Part shown: positions 6,272 to 14,807 of the stretch, one piece after another
Layout: every line of letters starts with the position of its first letter
Position numbering within the stretch: the stretch's first letter is position 1
NCBI GenBank assembly: GCA_041485845.1
Contig: JBGPKH010000145.1
Span: 1 to 16,178 of the forward strand
DNA length: 16,178 bases
Source of the DNA: OMOG01 sp041485845
GTDB taxonomy: Bacteria > Acidobacteriota > Terriglobia > Bryobacterales > Bryobacteraceae
Reading direction: 5' to 3'
Made by a program: the position numbers and the translations under genes
Notes under the pieces: model-generated
The model's database searches: none
Told to the model about the DNA's origin: nothing
What the model saw: the letters and a program-made list of their open reading frames with translations, nothing else

Positions 6272-7015
6272 ATGCCGGAACCAGGTCCTTTACAAATCGA
6301 AACCGGAGCCAAAGCGGTCCGTATTCCGCGGAGCATCGTCCTGATCCATCGGGCGCTCCCCGCCCGGTTCATGACCGAAGAAGACGAGACGGTGATGACC
6401 TTCCCTCACCTGGTCGTGCGCGAGGCGCTCGCGCTCGAGATCCTCCTGATCGCCGTCGGGCTCCTTTCGCTCCTTTACGACGCGCCGCTCGAGAGCCTCG
6501 CCAATCCCAACAAAACTCCGAATCCTGCCAAGGCGCCCTGGTATTTCCTGGGATTGCAGGAGCTGCTCCACTACTTCCCGCCGGTGGTTGCCGGTGTCTT
6601 GATTCCCGCGCTGGCGGTGATCGCTTTGGTTGCCATTCCGTATTTCCGGGTGAACATGGAGCGCCAGAGTCTCTGGCGCGATCGTAGCCCTGCGAAGTTG
6701 ATCGTCTCTACTGGAATCGCGGCGCTGTTTGCGGGAATTCTCGCGGTGTTCCGGTGCTACATTCTGCTGGTCCCGACGATCGTCTTCGCGGCGGCCATGG
6801 CTTCGCTGTACTTCCCGGCCAACCGTGGCTTCTGGGGTTTGCTGGTGCGCTGGACTCCGGCGTCGAAGTTTGTTGTGCGCACCCATCTCTGGCTATCCGA
6901 ACGCAGCCTGGCGGTCTGGCTGATGTCGTGGTTCCTGGCGGCCGTTGTGGTCCTGACGGTCACTGGTTCTTTGTTCCGCGGACCTGGCTGGTCGTTCGTT
7001 TGGCCTTGGCAATAA
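6272..7015 (+). CDS. Cytochrome b, C-terminal half (subunit IV-like)
   Basis: This 247-residue membrane protein completes the split cytochrome b. After a soluble N-terminus of about 45 residues there are about five to six hydrophobic segments (near 52-68, 100-122, 143-160, 162-180, 220-238). The PNPAKAPWYFLGLQELL stretch (about residues 83-99) corresponds to the PEWY region of the quinol oxidation site. Here the tetrapeptide is Ala88-Pro89-Trp90-Tyr91, so the usual Glu is absent; Glu96 (in LQELL) could replace it. Subunit IV of b6f has about 160 residues and three helices, so this protein has extra C-terminal membrane segments, as in some bacterial homologues. AGGAGG at 6259-6264 supports ATG 6272, which lies 14 bp after the b6-like gene. 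Confidence 0.9.
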   Translation: MPEPGPLQIETGAKAVRIPRSIVLIHRALPARFMTEEDETVMTFPHLVVREALALEILLIAVGLLSLLYDAPLESLANPNKTPNPAKAPWYFLGLQELLHYFPPVVAGVLIPALAVIALVAIPYFRVNMERQSLWRDRSPAKLIVSTGIAALFAGILAVFRCYILLVPTIVFAAAMASLYFPANRGFWGLLVRWTPASKFVVRTHLWLSERSLAVWLMSWFLAAVVVLTVTGSLFRGPGWSFVWPWQ

Positions 7016-7030
7016 GATCGGTATAGACCT

Positions 7031-9007
7031 ATGCGACGAATCGCCCTGATGTTTTGCATCGCGAGCTTCGTTTTACTGGGGACTTACGCGGTGGCGCCCT
7101 TACGCGACCACTTCCGGGAGTGGAGACGCTACCAGAAGCGCTACAACCAAGTGGCCGAAGAAAAGCTGCGGCAGAATATTCCGGTCCGTGTCGCGGCCAT
7201 TGGCATTCGCCAGGTCTGGCGCCCGGAACTGGACGTGGTGGATCGCTGTACGACCTGCCATTTGGGAGTCGACAACCCCGCATTGCGGGACGCTCCGCAA
7301 CCCTATCGCGCCCACCCGGTGACACCGCACAGGATCGGCGACATGGGCTGCACCGTCTGTCACCGCGGACAGGGCGTGGCCACCACCGTCCGGGGCGCTC
7401 ACGGCCGCTTGCGGTGGTGGGACGATCCCATGCTCCCCAGCCAGTACTTGCAGGCCTCCTGCGGACAATGTCACGCGGGAAATGCCGTTCCGGAAGCCTG
7501 GGTGCTGAATGCCGGAAGGGAACGAATTCAAAAAATCGGGTGCCTGGGCTGTCACAAGATCCCCGGTTTCGCACCGCAGGGGCCAATCGCTCCCAACCTG
7601 GACGGCATCGGCAGCAAAGTCAGACCCCTCTGGTTATTCCGGTGGCTGAAAAACCCCAAGGACTACCTGGAACGTACGTACATGCCTGACTTCCAATTGT
7701 CGGACGAACAGGCGCGGTTGCTGACCACGTTCCTATTGGCGCAGAAAGCATCGGTCCCGGAGACCACTCCAGCGGCGGATGCTGCGACGGTTGACCTGGG
7801 CCAGCTCCGGTACCGCGAGGCTCGCTGCATCAGTTGTCACGCGCAGAACAGCCGTGGCGGGACCTTTGGACCGGACCTCGGCAGGGTCGGCGGCAAAGTG
7901 CGCCCTGGCTGGCTCCAAAGCTGGCTGCGCGATCCCAAAGCGCTCTTCCCGCAGACCAGGATGCCGCAGTTCAGCTTTCCCGAAAAAGACGTCCAGGCAA
8001 TCACTGCCTATATGGCTGCGGAATTCGCCGACCCGTCTATCGCCGACCCGCAGGAGCAGGAACTCGTGCGCTCGTTGCCCCCGGCGTCCCGCGACTCTTT
8101 GGCAGCAGGCAGGAAGCTGTTCCAGAGCGTCGGCTGCGGCGGCTGCCATGCCTTGAAGGACAGCGAAGGACCGGTCGAGTTCGGCCCGGACTTGGCCGGC
8201 ATCGGCGCCAAGGACGTCGACCGTCTGGACTTCGGCAACGTCCGCATCGAACGAAACCTGTGGTCGTGGCTGTTCGCGAAGATCAAGGCGCCGCGCGCGT
8301 TTGCAAAGAACCTCAAGATGCCGGATTTCCATCTTAGCGATGGCGAGAACCGCGAAATTGTTCTCGCGCTGTTGAGCATTTCCGGCAGGAAGATTCCTCC
8401 CAGCTACCTGCCTGCCGAACGACGCCCGGCGCACGCTGCCCCGCCCCAGGGAGAGTTTGGAAGGGTTCTCAAGAAGTACGAATGCCTGAGTTGCCACGCC
8501 ATAAATGGCGAAGGCGGGACGCTGGCGCCAGACCTTTCCGCGATCGGCAGCCAAGACAGGCCGGATTGGATCGCCGGCTATTTTCGGTTGCCCTACTCCC
8601 TGCGCCCTATCCTGACCGAGCGCATGCCGCTGCTGGGCATGTCCGACCGGGAAATCCGCACCGCCATCGACTATTTTCAAATGGCGCTCCTGGATGACTC
8701 CATCCCGCGCGAGATTTTTCCTCAGAGCCGGCCGGATACCCAAGAAATCGCCCATGGCAAACAGCTCTATTACGACCGGTTCGGTTGCCAGGCTTGTCAC
8801 CAGGCCAGCCTCGCGGGCGGATACGTGGGCCCGCCACTGGACGGCATCGGCGGGCGTCTTTTCAGCGGGTACATATACACCTATTTGAAGAACCCACAGA
8901 AAGTCAAACCGGCGGTTCCGGAACCAAACTACACCCTCAGCGACATTGAAGCGCGGGCACTGACTGCCTACCTGGTCAGCCTCCCCGCACCCAAGGGGCA
9001 GCGATGA
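7031..9007 (+). CDS. Octaheme membrane-anchored c-type cytochrome
   Basis: The protein has 658 residues with one N-terminal hydrophobic anchor (about 4-23) and eight CXXCH sites at Cys73, 107, 144, 171, 266, 369, 485 and 586. The first three lie in a compact His-rich module of about 90 residues. The last five each start a mono-heme class-I-like domain, with a GPDL or APNL turn and then a Met-Pro axial-ligand loop: Met218, Met311, Met430 and Met532. In the fifth domain the equivalent position is Glu631 (EPNYTLSD), so its heme probably has another sixth ligand or none. Similar cytochromes accompany Rieske/cytb complexes in several anaerobic and soil bacteria, where they take the place of cytochrome c1 or f; that role is inferred here. 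The gene starts 15 bp after cytochrome b and overlaps the next gene by 4 bp (ATGA). The ribosome site is weak. Confidence 0.92.
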   Translation: MRRIALMFCIASFVLLGTYAVAPLRDHFREWRRYQKRYNQVAEEKLRQNIPVRVAAIGIRQVWRPELDVVDRCTTCHLGVDNPALRDAPQPYRAHPVTPHRIGDMGCTVCHRGQGVATTVRGAHGRLRWWDDPMLPSQYLQASCGQCHAGNAVPEAWVLNAGRERIQKIGCLGCHKIPGFAPQGPIAPNLDGIGSKVRPLWLFRWLKNPKDYLERTYMPDFQLSDEQARLLTTFLLAQKASVPETTPAADAATVDLGQLRYREARCISCHAQNSRGGTFGPDLGRVGGKVRPGWLQSWLRDPKALFPQTRMPQFSFPEKDVQAITAYMAAEFADPSIADPQEQELVRSLPPASRDSLAAGRKLFQSVGCGGCHALKDSEGPVEFGPDLAGIGAKDVDRLDFGNVRIERNLWSWLFAKIKAPRAFAKNLKMPDFHLSDGENREIVLALLSISGRKIPPSYLPAERRPAHAAPPQGEFGRVLKKYECLSCHAINGEGGTLAPDLSAIGSQDRPDWIAGYFRLPYSLRPILTERMPLLGMSDREIRTAIDYFQMALLDDSIPREIFPQSRPDTQEIAHGKQLYYDRFGCQACHQASLAGGYVGPPLDGIGGRLFSGYIYTYLKNPQKVKPAVPEPNYTLSDIEARALTAYLVSLPAPKGQR

Positions 9008-9432
9008 AAGGAAAACTTTTGCCGGCACTCGCCATGGTGGCCGTGATAACCTGTGCCTGGTGGCTGCTTGGTCCCGGTGCCGGGGCGCAAGCCGCCGCCG
9101 ATACGAACCCTGCGGCTGGTGCGGCGGAGCCCATGCTGAATTACGAACAGTCCAACGGGAAGAAACTGTTCGAACACTACTGCGCCGTTTGCCACGGCAT
9201 ATCCGGCGAAGGGGACGGGTTTAACGCTTTCAACCTAAATCCTAAACCGAGGAACCTGGCGGACCGCGAAGCCATGCGCCGCTTCTCCGACCAGCAGCTC
9301 TTCGATGTTATTTCGCAAGGAGGCGCCGAGCGCGGAAAGTCGAACTTGATGCCGCCCTGGGGTCAGACGTTGAATGAACGTTACGTTCGCTACCTGGTTG
9401 CATATCTGCGGACGTTTGGGGAATCGAAATGA
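9004..9432 (+). CDS. Monoheme class I c-type cytochrome
   Basis: The protein has 142 residues with an N-terminal signal or anchor segment (about 4-28, possible cleavage after AQA). It has a single heme site CAVCH (Cys60-His64) and a likely axial Met116 in LMPPWG. The fold and length match small soluble class I cytochromes, close to the CcoP/cytochrome-c5-like single domains annotated as Cytochrome_CBB3. It probably shuttles electrons from the Rieske/cytb complex within the periplasm. ATGA overlaps at both ends join it to the octaheme and tetraheme genes, so translational coupling is likely and the three proteins are expected in fixed ratio. Confidence 0.92.
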   Translation: MKGKLLPALAMVAVITCAWWLLGPGAGAQAAADTNPAAGAAEPMLNYEQSNGKKLFEHYCAVCHGISGEGDGFNAFNLNPKPRNLADREAMRRFSDQQLFDVISQGGAERGKSNLMPPWGQTLNERYVRYLVAYLRTFGESK

Positions 9433-10664
9433 GATCCGGCTTGGAGTTTCGAAACTCTTTGTTGCGGTGGGGCATCGCCGCGTTTTGTACCGTGGGTCTG
9501 CTCGCCTCTATACTCATCCGCAGCGGCTACCGGAACTCATCGGTCCGATGGAGCAGCTTCCTGGTAGGAGATCCGCACGCGGGAGCTGCGTTATTTTTCG
9601 AAAAAAAGGGCTGCGCGGGCTGCCACCCGGTGAACGGAGTGGGCGGCAAATCCGCGCCTGATTTGGGTTTCAGCCGGTCGCCGCGATCCGGCATCAGCCA
9701 GATCGTCAGCGCCATGTGGAATCACGCACCGACAATGTGGGAAAGTATGCGTGCCAAGGGAGTCAGGTATCCCGATCTGGACCACGAGGACGTGGCCAAT
9801 CTGTTTGCCTTCCTGTACACGGCGCGATATGTGGATGAACCCGGTGATGAGACACGTGGGGAACGCCTGTTCGCGACCAAGGGTTGCGCGCACTGTCACG
9901 GAAGGCCGGCGACGGAAGCCGCGATTGGTCCGGACCTTTCGACGGTCAAAGGCGTTGACACGCCGATCGTCTGGGCACAAACCATGTGGAATCATGCGCC
10001 GAAGATGGAGGTGCGGATGCAGCAACTTGGCGTTCCGTGGCCGAAATTCGAAGGCAGTGAAATGAACGACCTGTTGGCCTACGTCCGCGAGATCTGCGGC
10101 GGACCACGGCGGGAGACCGAACTGCTGCCCGCCAGTCCGGATCGGGGCCGGGAAGTTTTTCAAAGCAAGTCCTGCATCGTCTGCCATTCTTTGAACGGGA
10201 AGGGAGGCCGGATCGGGCCTGAACTTGGCCGTGAACGGCAACTGCCGGGCAGCATCGTGCAGTTTGCCGGCGAGATGTGGAACCACTCCCCCGAGATGTG
10301 GCGCACATCGGAAGTCCGCAACGTCCCACGACCTCAGTTTGACGGCCGGCAGATCGCGGATCTTTTCGCTTTCCTCGCCGGCGTTCGCTACTTCGAGCCG
10401 GCCGGATCGCCACAGGCGGGCGCATCCCTGTTTGTCGAGCGCGGTTGCAGTGGATGCCATGGTTCCCGCGCCGAAGGCACCCGCAATGGGCCGGCGCTTC
10501 GCGCGCCCGGCAGATTTTTCAGCGTCCTTACGCTGGCCACCGCACTTTGGAGGGACGGCCCCGCAATGTATCGCCGTACGAAAGACCTTCAGGTCCCTTG
10601 GCCATCGCTTACCGAAAGCGATGTCGGAAACCTGGTCGGCTTTCTGAACAGCCCCATTCCATGA
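9429..10664 (+). CDS. Tetraheme c-type cytochrome built of four tandem repeats
   Basis: The protein has 411 residues with an N-terminal hydrophobic anchor (about 13-32) and four heme sites at Cys62, 153, 249 and 340, spaced 91, 96 and 91 residues. Each module carries CXXCH, then a GPxL-like turn, then a Met-rich helix, then an LxAFL/LLAYV helix. The Met-rich helix reads MWNHAPTM, MWNHAPKM and MWNHSPEM in modules 1-3. Module 4 reads LWRDGPAM, losing the first Met and the His. The second Met of the motif is kept in all four and is the best axial-ligand candidate. The protein looks like repeated duplication of one monoheme domain, giving a linear heme wire on the outer face of the inner membrane. 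It is the last gene of the operon (ATGA overlap with the monoheme gene). I do not recognise a named family beyond cytochrome c. Confidence 0.9.
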   Translation: MRSGLEFRNSLLRWGIAAFCTVGLLASILIRSGYRNSSVRWSSFLVGDPHAGAALFFEKKGCAGCHPVNGVGGKSAPDLGFSRSPRSGISQIVSAMWNHAPTMWESMRAKGVRYPDLDHEDVANLFAFLYTARYVDEPGDETRGERLFATKGCAHCHGRPATEAAIGPDLSTVKGVDTPIVWAQTMWNHAPKMEVRMQQLGVPWPKFEGSEMNDLLAYVREICGGPRRETELLPASPDRGREVFQSKSCIVCHSLNGKGGRIGPELGRERQLPGSIVQFAGEMWNHSPEMWRTSEVRNVPRPQFDGRQIADLFAFLAGVRYFEPAGSPQAGASLFVERGCSGCHGSRAEGTRNGPALRAPGRFFSVLTLATALWRDGPAMYRRTKDLQVPWPSLTESDVGNLVGFLNSPIP

Positions 10665-10867
10665 ACCACTGCGACACCCAGCGTGACCAGCTTGACGCCG
10701 TTAACCGGAATCGCAGCCATCTTCGTTGCGGTGATGCGTTCGCCTATCTGCGTCTTCGCCATGGACTCAGCGTATCAGCGAGCGAACGGGCTTGCTGGAA
10801 TCCCCCAGTTTTGGCCAACGGCCTCGCCATCGCGGCGAGATCGGCAGACAGGATTGCTTGATTTATG
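10665..10867. other. Intergenic stretch after the cytochrome operon, with hairpins
   Basis: No convincing gene lies between the tetraheme gene and the receptor promoter. GGCC-AAC-GGCC (10813-10823) is followed at once by CTCGCC-ATCGC-GGCGAG (10823-10839), two small GC-rich stems that share base 10823. They could mark the end of the operon transcript, but no T-run follows. Short open frames on both strands here show no recognisable domain. Confidence 0.35.
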
Positions 10868-10909
10868 TTGACAAATCAGCGTCCTCATGATAGGGTTCCG
10901 TGATATATT
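10868..10909 (+). promoter_or_regulatory. Sigma-70-type promoter region for the TonB-dependent receptor
   Basis: A perfect TTGACA -35 hexamer (10868-10873) is followed after 17 bp by TAGGGT (10891-10896), a weak -10. An extended -10, TGATATATT (10901-10909), lies just downstream and could act without a -35, giving a start near 10916. Either choice leaves a short leader before the ATG at 10936. The receptor therefore probably has its own promoter, separate from the cytochrome operon. Confidence 0.5.
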
Positions 10910-10921
10910 CGCACACTTTCC

Positions 10922-10927
10922 AAGGGG
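10922..10927 (+). promoter_or_regulatory. Ribosome binding site that decides the receptor start
   Basis: AAGGGG lies 8 bp before ATG at 10936. The in-frame GTG at 10900 has no such site and falls within the promoter region. The ATG also gives a normal signal peptide. Confidence 0.6.
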
Positions 10928-10935
10928 TTATTCTC

Positions 10936-13900
10936 ATGAGCAGAACTGGTTTTCAGGTGCCGCGCCGAGGCCGATCGGCGGCACAATCCTCTGGACTCTG
11001 GATTCGAAGTTTATTGGCGGTCTTCGTTGTGGCCGCCGGCATTTCCGCCCAAACCACAACCGGCAGCATCATCGGACTCGTAACGGACACGGGTGGGGCC
11101 ATCGTCCCCGGTTCCGCCCTTACGCTGACCAATCTGGACACCAACCAGATCCGTAAGCAGGCGGCGAATGAGACCGGCGCTTACACGTTTCCCGCGCTTC
11201 CGCCGGGAAACTACAGGTTGGAATTGGAGCATCCCGGCTTCAAGCGTTTCGTGCAGGAGCCAGTCGAGGTGCGAGTCCAGCAGACGGTAACCATCAACCT
11301 GACGCTCGAGGTCGGGCAAGTGAACCAGACGATCGAGGTAGCCGGCCACGCCGAACTTCTGGATTCTGCTACCAGTTCTCTCAGCCAGGTAGTGGAGAAC
11401 CGTCAGGTGACGGAGCTGCCGCTGAACGGCCGTAATACACTTGCGTTGGTGGCCCTCACTCCCGGTGTCCGCACACAGGCGGGATTCCTGCAAAATACCG
11501 CGGTGCGCAGCTACGCGGGATGGGCCAATTTCTCTTCCAACGGAGGACTATCGGGGGCGAACGCAATTCTGATAGATGGCGCGCCCGTAACCATGTTTGC
11601 CCTAAATGCGCCCAGCCTGATTCCGCCGGTAGACGCCACTCAGGAATTCCGCGTCGAGACCAACAACTATTCGGCCGAATTCGGCCGCAGTTCCGGGGCC
11701 GTCGTGAACATCGGCATTAAGTCCGGCACCAATCAGTTGCACGCGTCTGTATACGAGTTTCTGCGCAACGACAAGCTGGATGCCAACGATTTCTTTCTGA
11801 ATCGCGCGGGCCAGCCGCGGCCGAAATTGACTTATAATCAATACGGCTTCTCGGCCGGCGGCCCGGTGACGATACCAAAGGTGTATGACGGCCGCGACAA
11901 AACCTTCTTTTTCGCAAATTTCGAAGGATTCCGTCAACGCCTGGCGCCCGCCCTCTCTACCAGTGTTCCGACGCCCGATCAGTTGCGCGGCGATTTCTCG
12001 CACACATTCAATTCAGCCGGACAACCGGTAACTATCGGCAATCCTTTTTCCGTTTCGACAGGTCCTTCGGGCACGCCCGTACGAAACCCTTTTCCGGGCA
12101 ACGTCATTCCCGCGTCCATGATCGATCCGGTGTCCAACATACTGCGGCAGAACCAGCGTATCTGGGCGCTTCCGAATACGCAGGGGAACGCATTTACCGG
12201 TATCAATAACTACGTCACATCGGCAACTCAACCCAACGATGAGGACCAGGTAATCTTCCGCGTAGATCACAGTTTCGGCGCTAAATGGCTGCTGTTCGGG
12301 ACTGGTTCGGTCCAAAAGCTCACGCTTGGCGGATACGATCCGTTCCGCAACAACACTGACTTCTCAACGGTCGGGGGCAATGAACTCGACACCACACAAA
12401 CGGTCGTCGTGGGGCTTACGGCGCTGTTCTCGCCGCGCGTTGTGGGGGAGTTCCACACGTCACTTGCGCGTTATCGCAATAACCGCATACCGCCGTCGAA
12501 CGGATTATTCGATATAACGTCGCTTGGTTTTCCGTCTAGTCTTGCCGCCCAGGCTCAGTTTCAAGTGTTTCCACGATTTAACTTCAGCACCGTCGGGAGT
12601 CTCGGAAAGCTGACTTCGAGCGAGATCCGACGTGTCACCGATAACTACCATGAAACCGGCTCACTGGCATGGACTCATGGCTCCCACGAGCTCAAATTCG
12701 GTGGCGAGTACCGGGTTCCGCAATTCAACGACATCCAGCTCGACGATTCGACCGGCAACTACAATTTCAGTCAGGCATTCACCTCGCTGAACCCCTTCGC
12801 CAGCAGTTCGACCAGCGGCAACGACGTGGCGTCGTTCCTGTTGGGCGCTCCCTCTTCCGGAACCATGGGCCAGGCTCTGTACCTTGCGCTACAACGCCGA
12901 TACGTCGCTGGATTCGTTCAGGATCGCTGGAAAGTGACACGGACGCTTACACTCAATCCGGGTTTCCGCTACGAGGTGGAGTTCCCGCCTACCGAGCGGC
13001 ACAACTACCAGAGCTATTTCGACTTCAATGCCATTGCGCCTATCGTGCAACAGGCCGGGTTGAATATTCCCGGCGCGCTGGTCCCCGTTACCAGCCAGAG
13101 ACGATCCCCGGAGAACACTTACTTCCACCAGTTTGGTCCGCGGCTCGGTTTCGCATGGCAGGCCACGCCCACGACCGTGCTGCGCGGGGGGTACGGTATC
13201 CTTTGGCTGCCGGGTGGAATTGAGATTACCGGGGGCGGCAGCAACAATCCAACGGCGCAACTCAGCACCGCTCTGGTCAGTTCAATTGACAGCGGAGTAA
13301 CTCCTTTCACAAGGCTCAGCAATCCTTTTCCGCAAGGCTTGATCGCGCCGGGCAACGCACAGGGGTCAAACTCCCTGATCGGACAGGGGATCACCGCTTA
13401 CAACCTGGGCCAGCACTCCGGGTATACCGAGCAGTGGAACTTTGACATACAACGCCGGATCACGGGGAGTCTTGTGGCCGACGTGGCATATGCGGGCAGC
13501 CACAGCATCGGTCTTCCAGGATCGATACAGATTAATCAGCTCCCCGACAGGTACCTGAGTCTCGGGACCGCTCTTACGCAACAGGTGCCCAATCCCTTCT
13601 ACGGATTAGTCAGCGTCGGAACGCTCGCCCAGCCAACCGTTTCGAGGGCGCAGCTTCTGCGGCCATATCCGCAGTTCAACGGAGTCTCGCTGGGATATAC
13701 CAATGTGGGTGATTCCATTTATCACTCCATGCAGACCAAGCTGACCAAGCGTTTCTCGAGATCCCTGGTTTCGCTCGCCTATACGCTCAGCAAAGGAATC
13801 GGGAACACCGAGGCTGCGACCGGCTATCTCGAGCAAAATGGAGTACCTGGCTTCCAGGACAATAACAATCGCAGGCTTGACCGTTCCCTGAATACCCTCG

Positions 13901-14460
13901 ACAGCACGCACCGTTTACTAATCGCGTTCACCACCGAACTCCCGGTCGGCAAGGGTAAGAGATGGCTGAACGGCCCGGCTGGAATCAATAAGTTGTTTTC
14001 CGGCTGGGAAGTCAACGGACTCTACACGTACGAGAGCGGCACGCCGCTTTTCCTGACCACGGCAACAAACCTTACGAATTCATCCGGCGGAGGTTCACGG
14101 CCGAACAACAACGGCACCAGCGCCAATCTTTCCGGCAGTGCGGTGAGCCGTCTTAACCAATGGTTCAACACCAGCGTTTTCAGCCAACCCCCGGCTTTCA
14201 CTTTCGGCAGCACCGGCCGGGCATTGCCGGATGTCCGGGACGATAAAACGAACAATCTGGACGCCGGCATCAATAAGAACAACCACTTTCTCCGCGATGG
14301 CCGGGCGAACCTGCAATTCCGCGCGGAATTTTTCAACATTTTCAACCACGTGCGCTTCCACAATCCGGGGCTGAGTTTCGGCACTCCCCAGTTTGGCGTC
14401 GTCAGCTCTCAGGTCAACGAGCCCCGGTTAATACAGGTGGCGCTGAAACTTCTCTTCTAA
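10936..14460 (+). CDS. TonB-dependent receptor, Oar-like, with N-terminal carboxypeptidase-regulatory-like domain
   Basis: This is an outer-membrane receptor of 1174 residues. A signal peptide (cleavage after ISA, residue 38) precedes a carboxypeptidase-regulatory-like beta-sandwich (about 40-125, with GAYTFPALPPGNYRLEL). A plug domain follows (about 130-255, with LPLNGRN, ILIDGAPV and the FRVETNNYSAEFGRSSGAVVN stretch split around 245-265). The remaining 900 or so residues form a beta-barrel with Asn/Ser/Thr-rich loops, ending in the outer-membrane signature Leu-Leu-Phe. Acidobacteriota carry many paralogues of this type, related to Myxococcus Oar, thought to import oligosaccharides, peptides or other large substrates; the ligand here is unknown. 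The next gene encodes a PQQ dehydrogenase, so a shared role in handling an extracellular organic substrate is possible but only contextual. No frameshift was seen. Confidence 0.93.
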   Translation: MSRTGFQVPRRGRSAAQSSGLWIRSLLAVFVVAAGISAQTTTGSIIGLVTDTGGAIVPGSALTLTNLDTNQIRKQAANETGAYTFPALPPGNYRLELEHPGFKRFVQEPVEVRVQQTVTINLTLEVGQVNQTIEVAGHAELLDSATSSLSQVVENRQVTELPLNGRNTLALVALTPGVRTQAGFLQNTAVRSYAGWANFSSNGGLSGANAILIDGAPVTMFALNAPSLIPPVDATQEFRVETNNYSAEFGRSSGAVVNIGIKSGTNQLHASVYEFLRNDKLDANDFFLNRAGQPRPKLTYNQYGFSAGGPVTIPKVYDGRDKTFFFANFEGFRQRLAPALSTSVPTPDQLRGDFSHTFNSAGQPVTIGNPFSVSTGPSGTPVRNPFPGNVIPASMIDPVSNILRQNQRIWALPNTQGNAFTGINNYVTSATQPNDEDQVIFRVDHSFGAKWLLFGTGSVQKLTLGGYDPFRNNTDFSTVGGNELDTTQTVVVGLTALFSPRVVGEFHTSLARYRNNRIPPSNGLFDITSLGFPSSLAAQAQFQVFPRFNFSTVGSLGKLTSSEIRRVTDNYHETGSLAWTHGSHELKFGGEYRVPQFNDIQLDDSTGNYNFSQAFTSLNPFASSSTSGNDVASFLLGAPSSGTMGQALYLALQRRYVAGFVQDRWKVTRTLTLNPGFRYEVEFPPTERHNYQSYFDFNAIAPIVQQAGLNIPGALVPVTSQRRSPENTYFHQFGPRLGFAWQATPTTVLRGGYGILWLPGGIEITGGGSNNPTAQLSTALVSSIDSGVTPFTRLSNPFPQGLIAPGNAQGSNSLIGQGITAYNLGQHSGYTEQWNFDIQRRITGSLVADVAYAGSHSIGLPGSIQINQLPDRYLSLGTALTQQVPNPFYGLVSVGTLAQPTVSRAQLLRPYPQFNGVSLGYTNVGDSIYHSMQTKLTKRFSRSLVSLAYTLSKGIGNTEAATGYLEQNGVPGFQDNNNRRLDRSLNTLDSTHRLLIAFTTELPVGKGKRWLNGPAGINKLFSGWEVNGLYTYESGTPLFLTTATNLTNSSGGGSRPNNNGTSANLSGSAVSRLNQWFNTSVFSQPPAFTFGSTGRALPDVRDDKTNNLDAGINKNNHFLRDGRANLQFRAEFFNIFNHVRFHNPGLSFGTPQFGVVSSQVNEPRLIQVALKLLF

Positions 14461-14807
14461 CTTGACCTCTCGCGCCCGGCGCCCTTTGTGCGCGGAGTAA
14501 TGTTCGTCCATGCAACGCGGACAATCCGGCGCGGCGGAGAAGCGGGGTCCCTGGCGCTGCCATGCGCCACTACGACCTGCGCGGACACAATCGTGACCAG
14601 GTTCGATGGGATGGGACGCCGCGCGCCTTCTCCACCACTCAATGGAGGCGAGGGTGATACTATGCATGTCACGACAGCGAACGGCGTGGCGGCGAATGGC
14701 GGTTCCATCGGCTCCGGGTCAGACCGGCTTCAAGCGTGGCCCGGCAGGGCTTTGCCTTCGGGCGGCCGGCGCGGTGAGGCGGGTTCTGGAGTGAAACAGG
14801 GAATACC
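14461..14807. other. Intergenic stretch between receptor and PQQ dehydrogenase
   Basis: This is 347 bp with no supported gene. Open frames exist on both strands but have the Gly/Arg/Pro-rich composition of chance translation of GC-rich DNA. A palindromic element sits at 14626-14654. No convincing promoter or terminator was found, so the dehydrogenase's transcription start is unknown. Confidence 0.6.
14626..14654. repeat. Small palindromic (REP-like) element
   Basis: CTCCA (14630-14634) pairs with TGGAG (14643-14647), and the flanks CCTT and GAGGG extend the stem imperfectly. The Pro/Ser- and Gly-Glu-Gly-rich frame it gives (SPPLNGGEG on +, SPPLSGGEG on -) is typical of dispersed intergenic palindromes wrongly translated in many genomes. 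Copy number in this genome is not visible here. Confidence 0.35.

Noticed and set aside
7733..9028. 431-residue open frame on the minus strand
   Set aside because: It is antisense to the octaheme cytochrome, whose heme motifs fix the coding strand.
10589..10762. 57-codon minus-strand frame starting MAKTQIGERITATKMAA
   Set aside because: The opening looks protein-like, but it overlaps the end of the tetraheme gene, lacks a clear ribosome site and shows no known domain. It could be a gene remnant, but this cannot be supported.
10900..10935. Upstream GTG start for the TonB-dependent receptor
   Set aside because: It falls within the likely promoter and has no ribosome site. ATG 10936 has AAGGGG at the right distance and gives a standard signal peptide.
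14471..14494. Possible terminator after the receptor gene (CGCGC with GCGCG)
   Set aside because: The stem is only five pairs across a 14-nt loop, with no T-run, and is expected by chance in this base composition.
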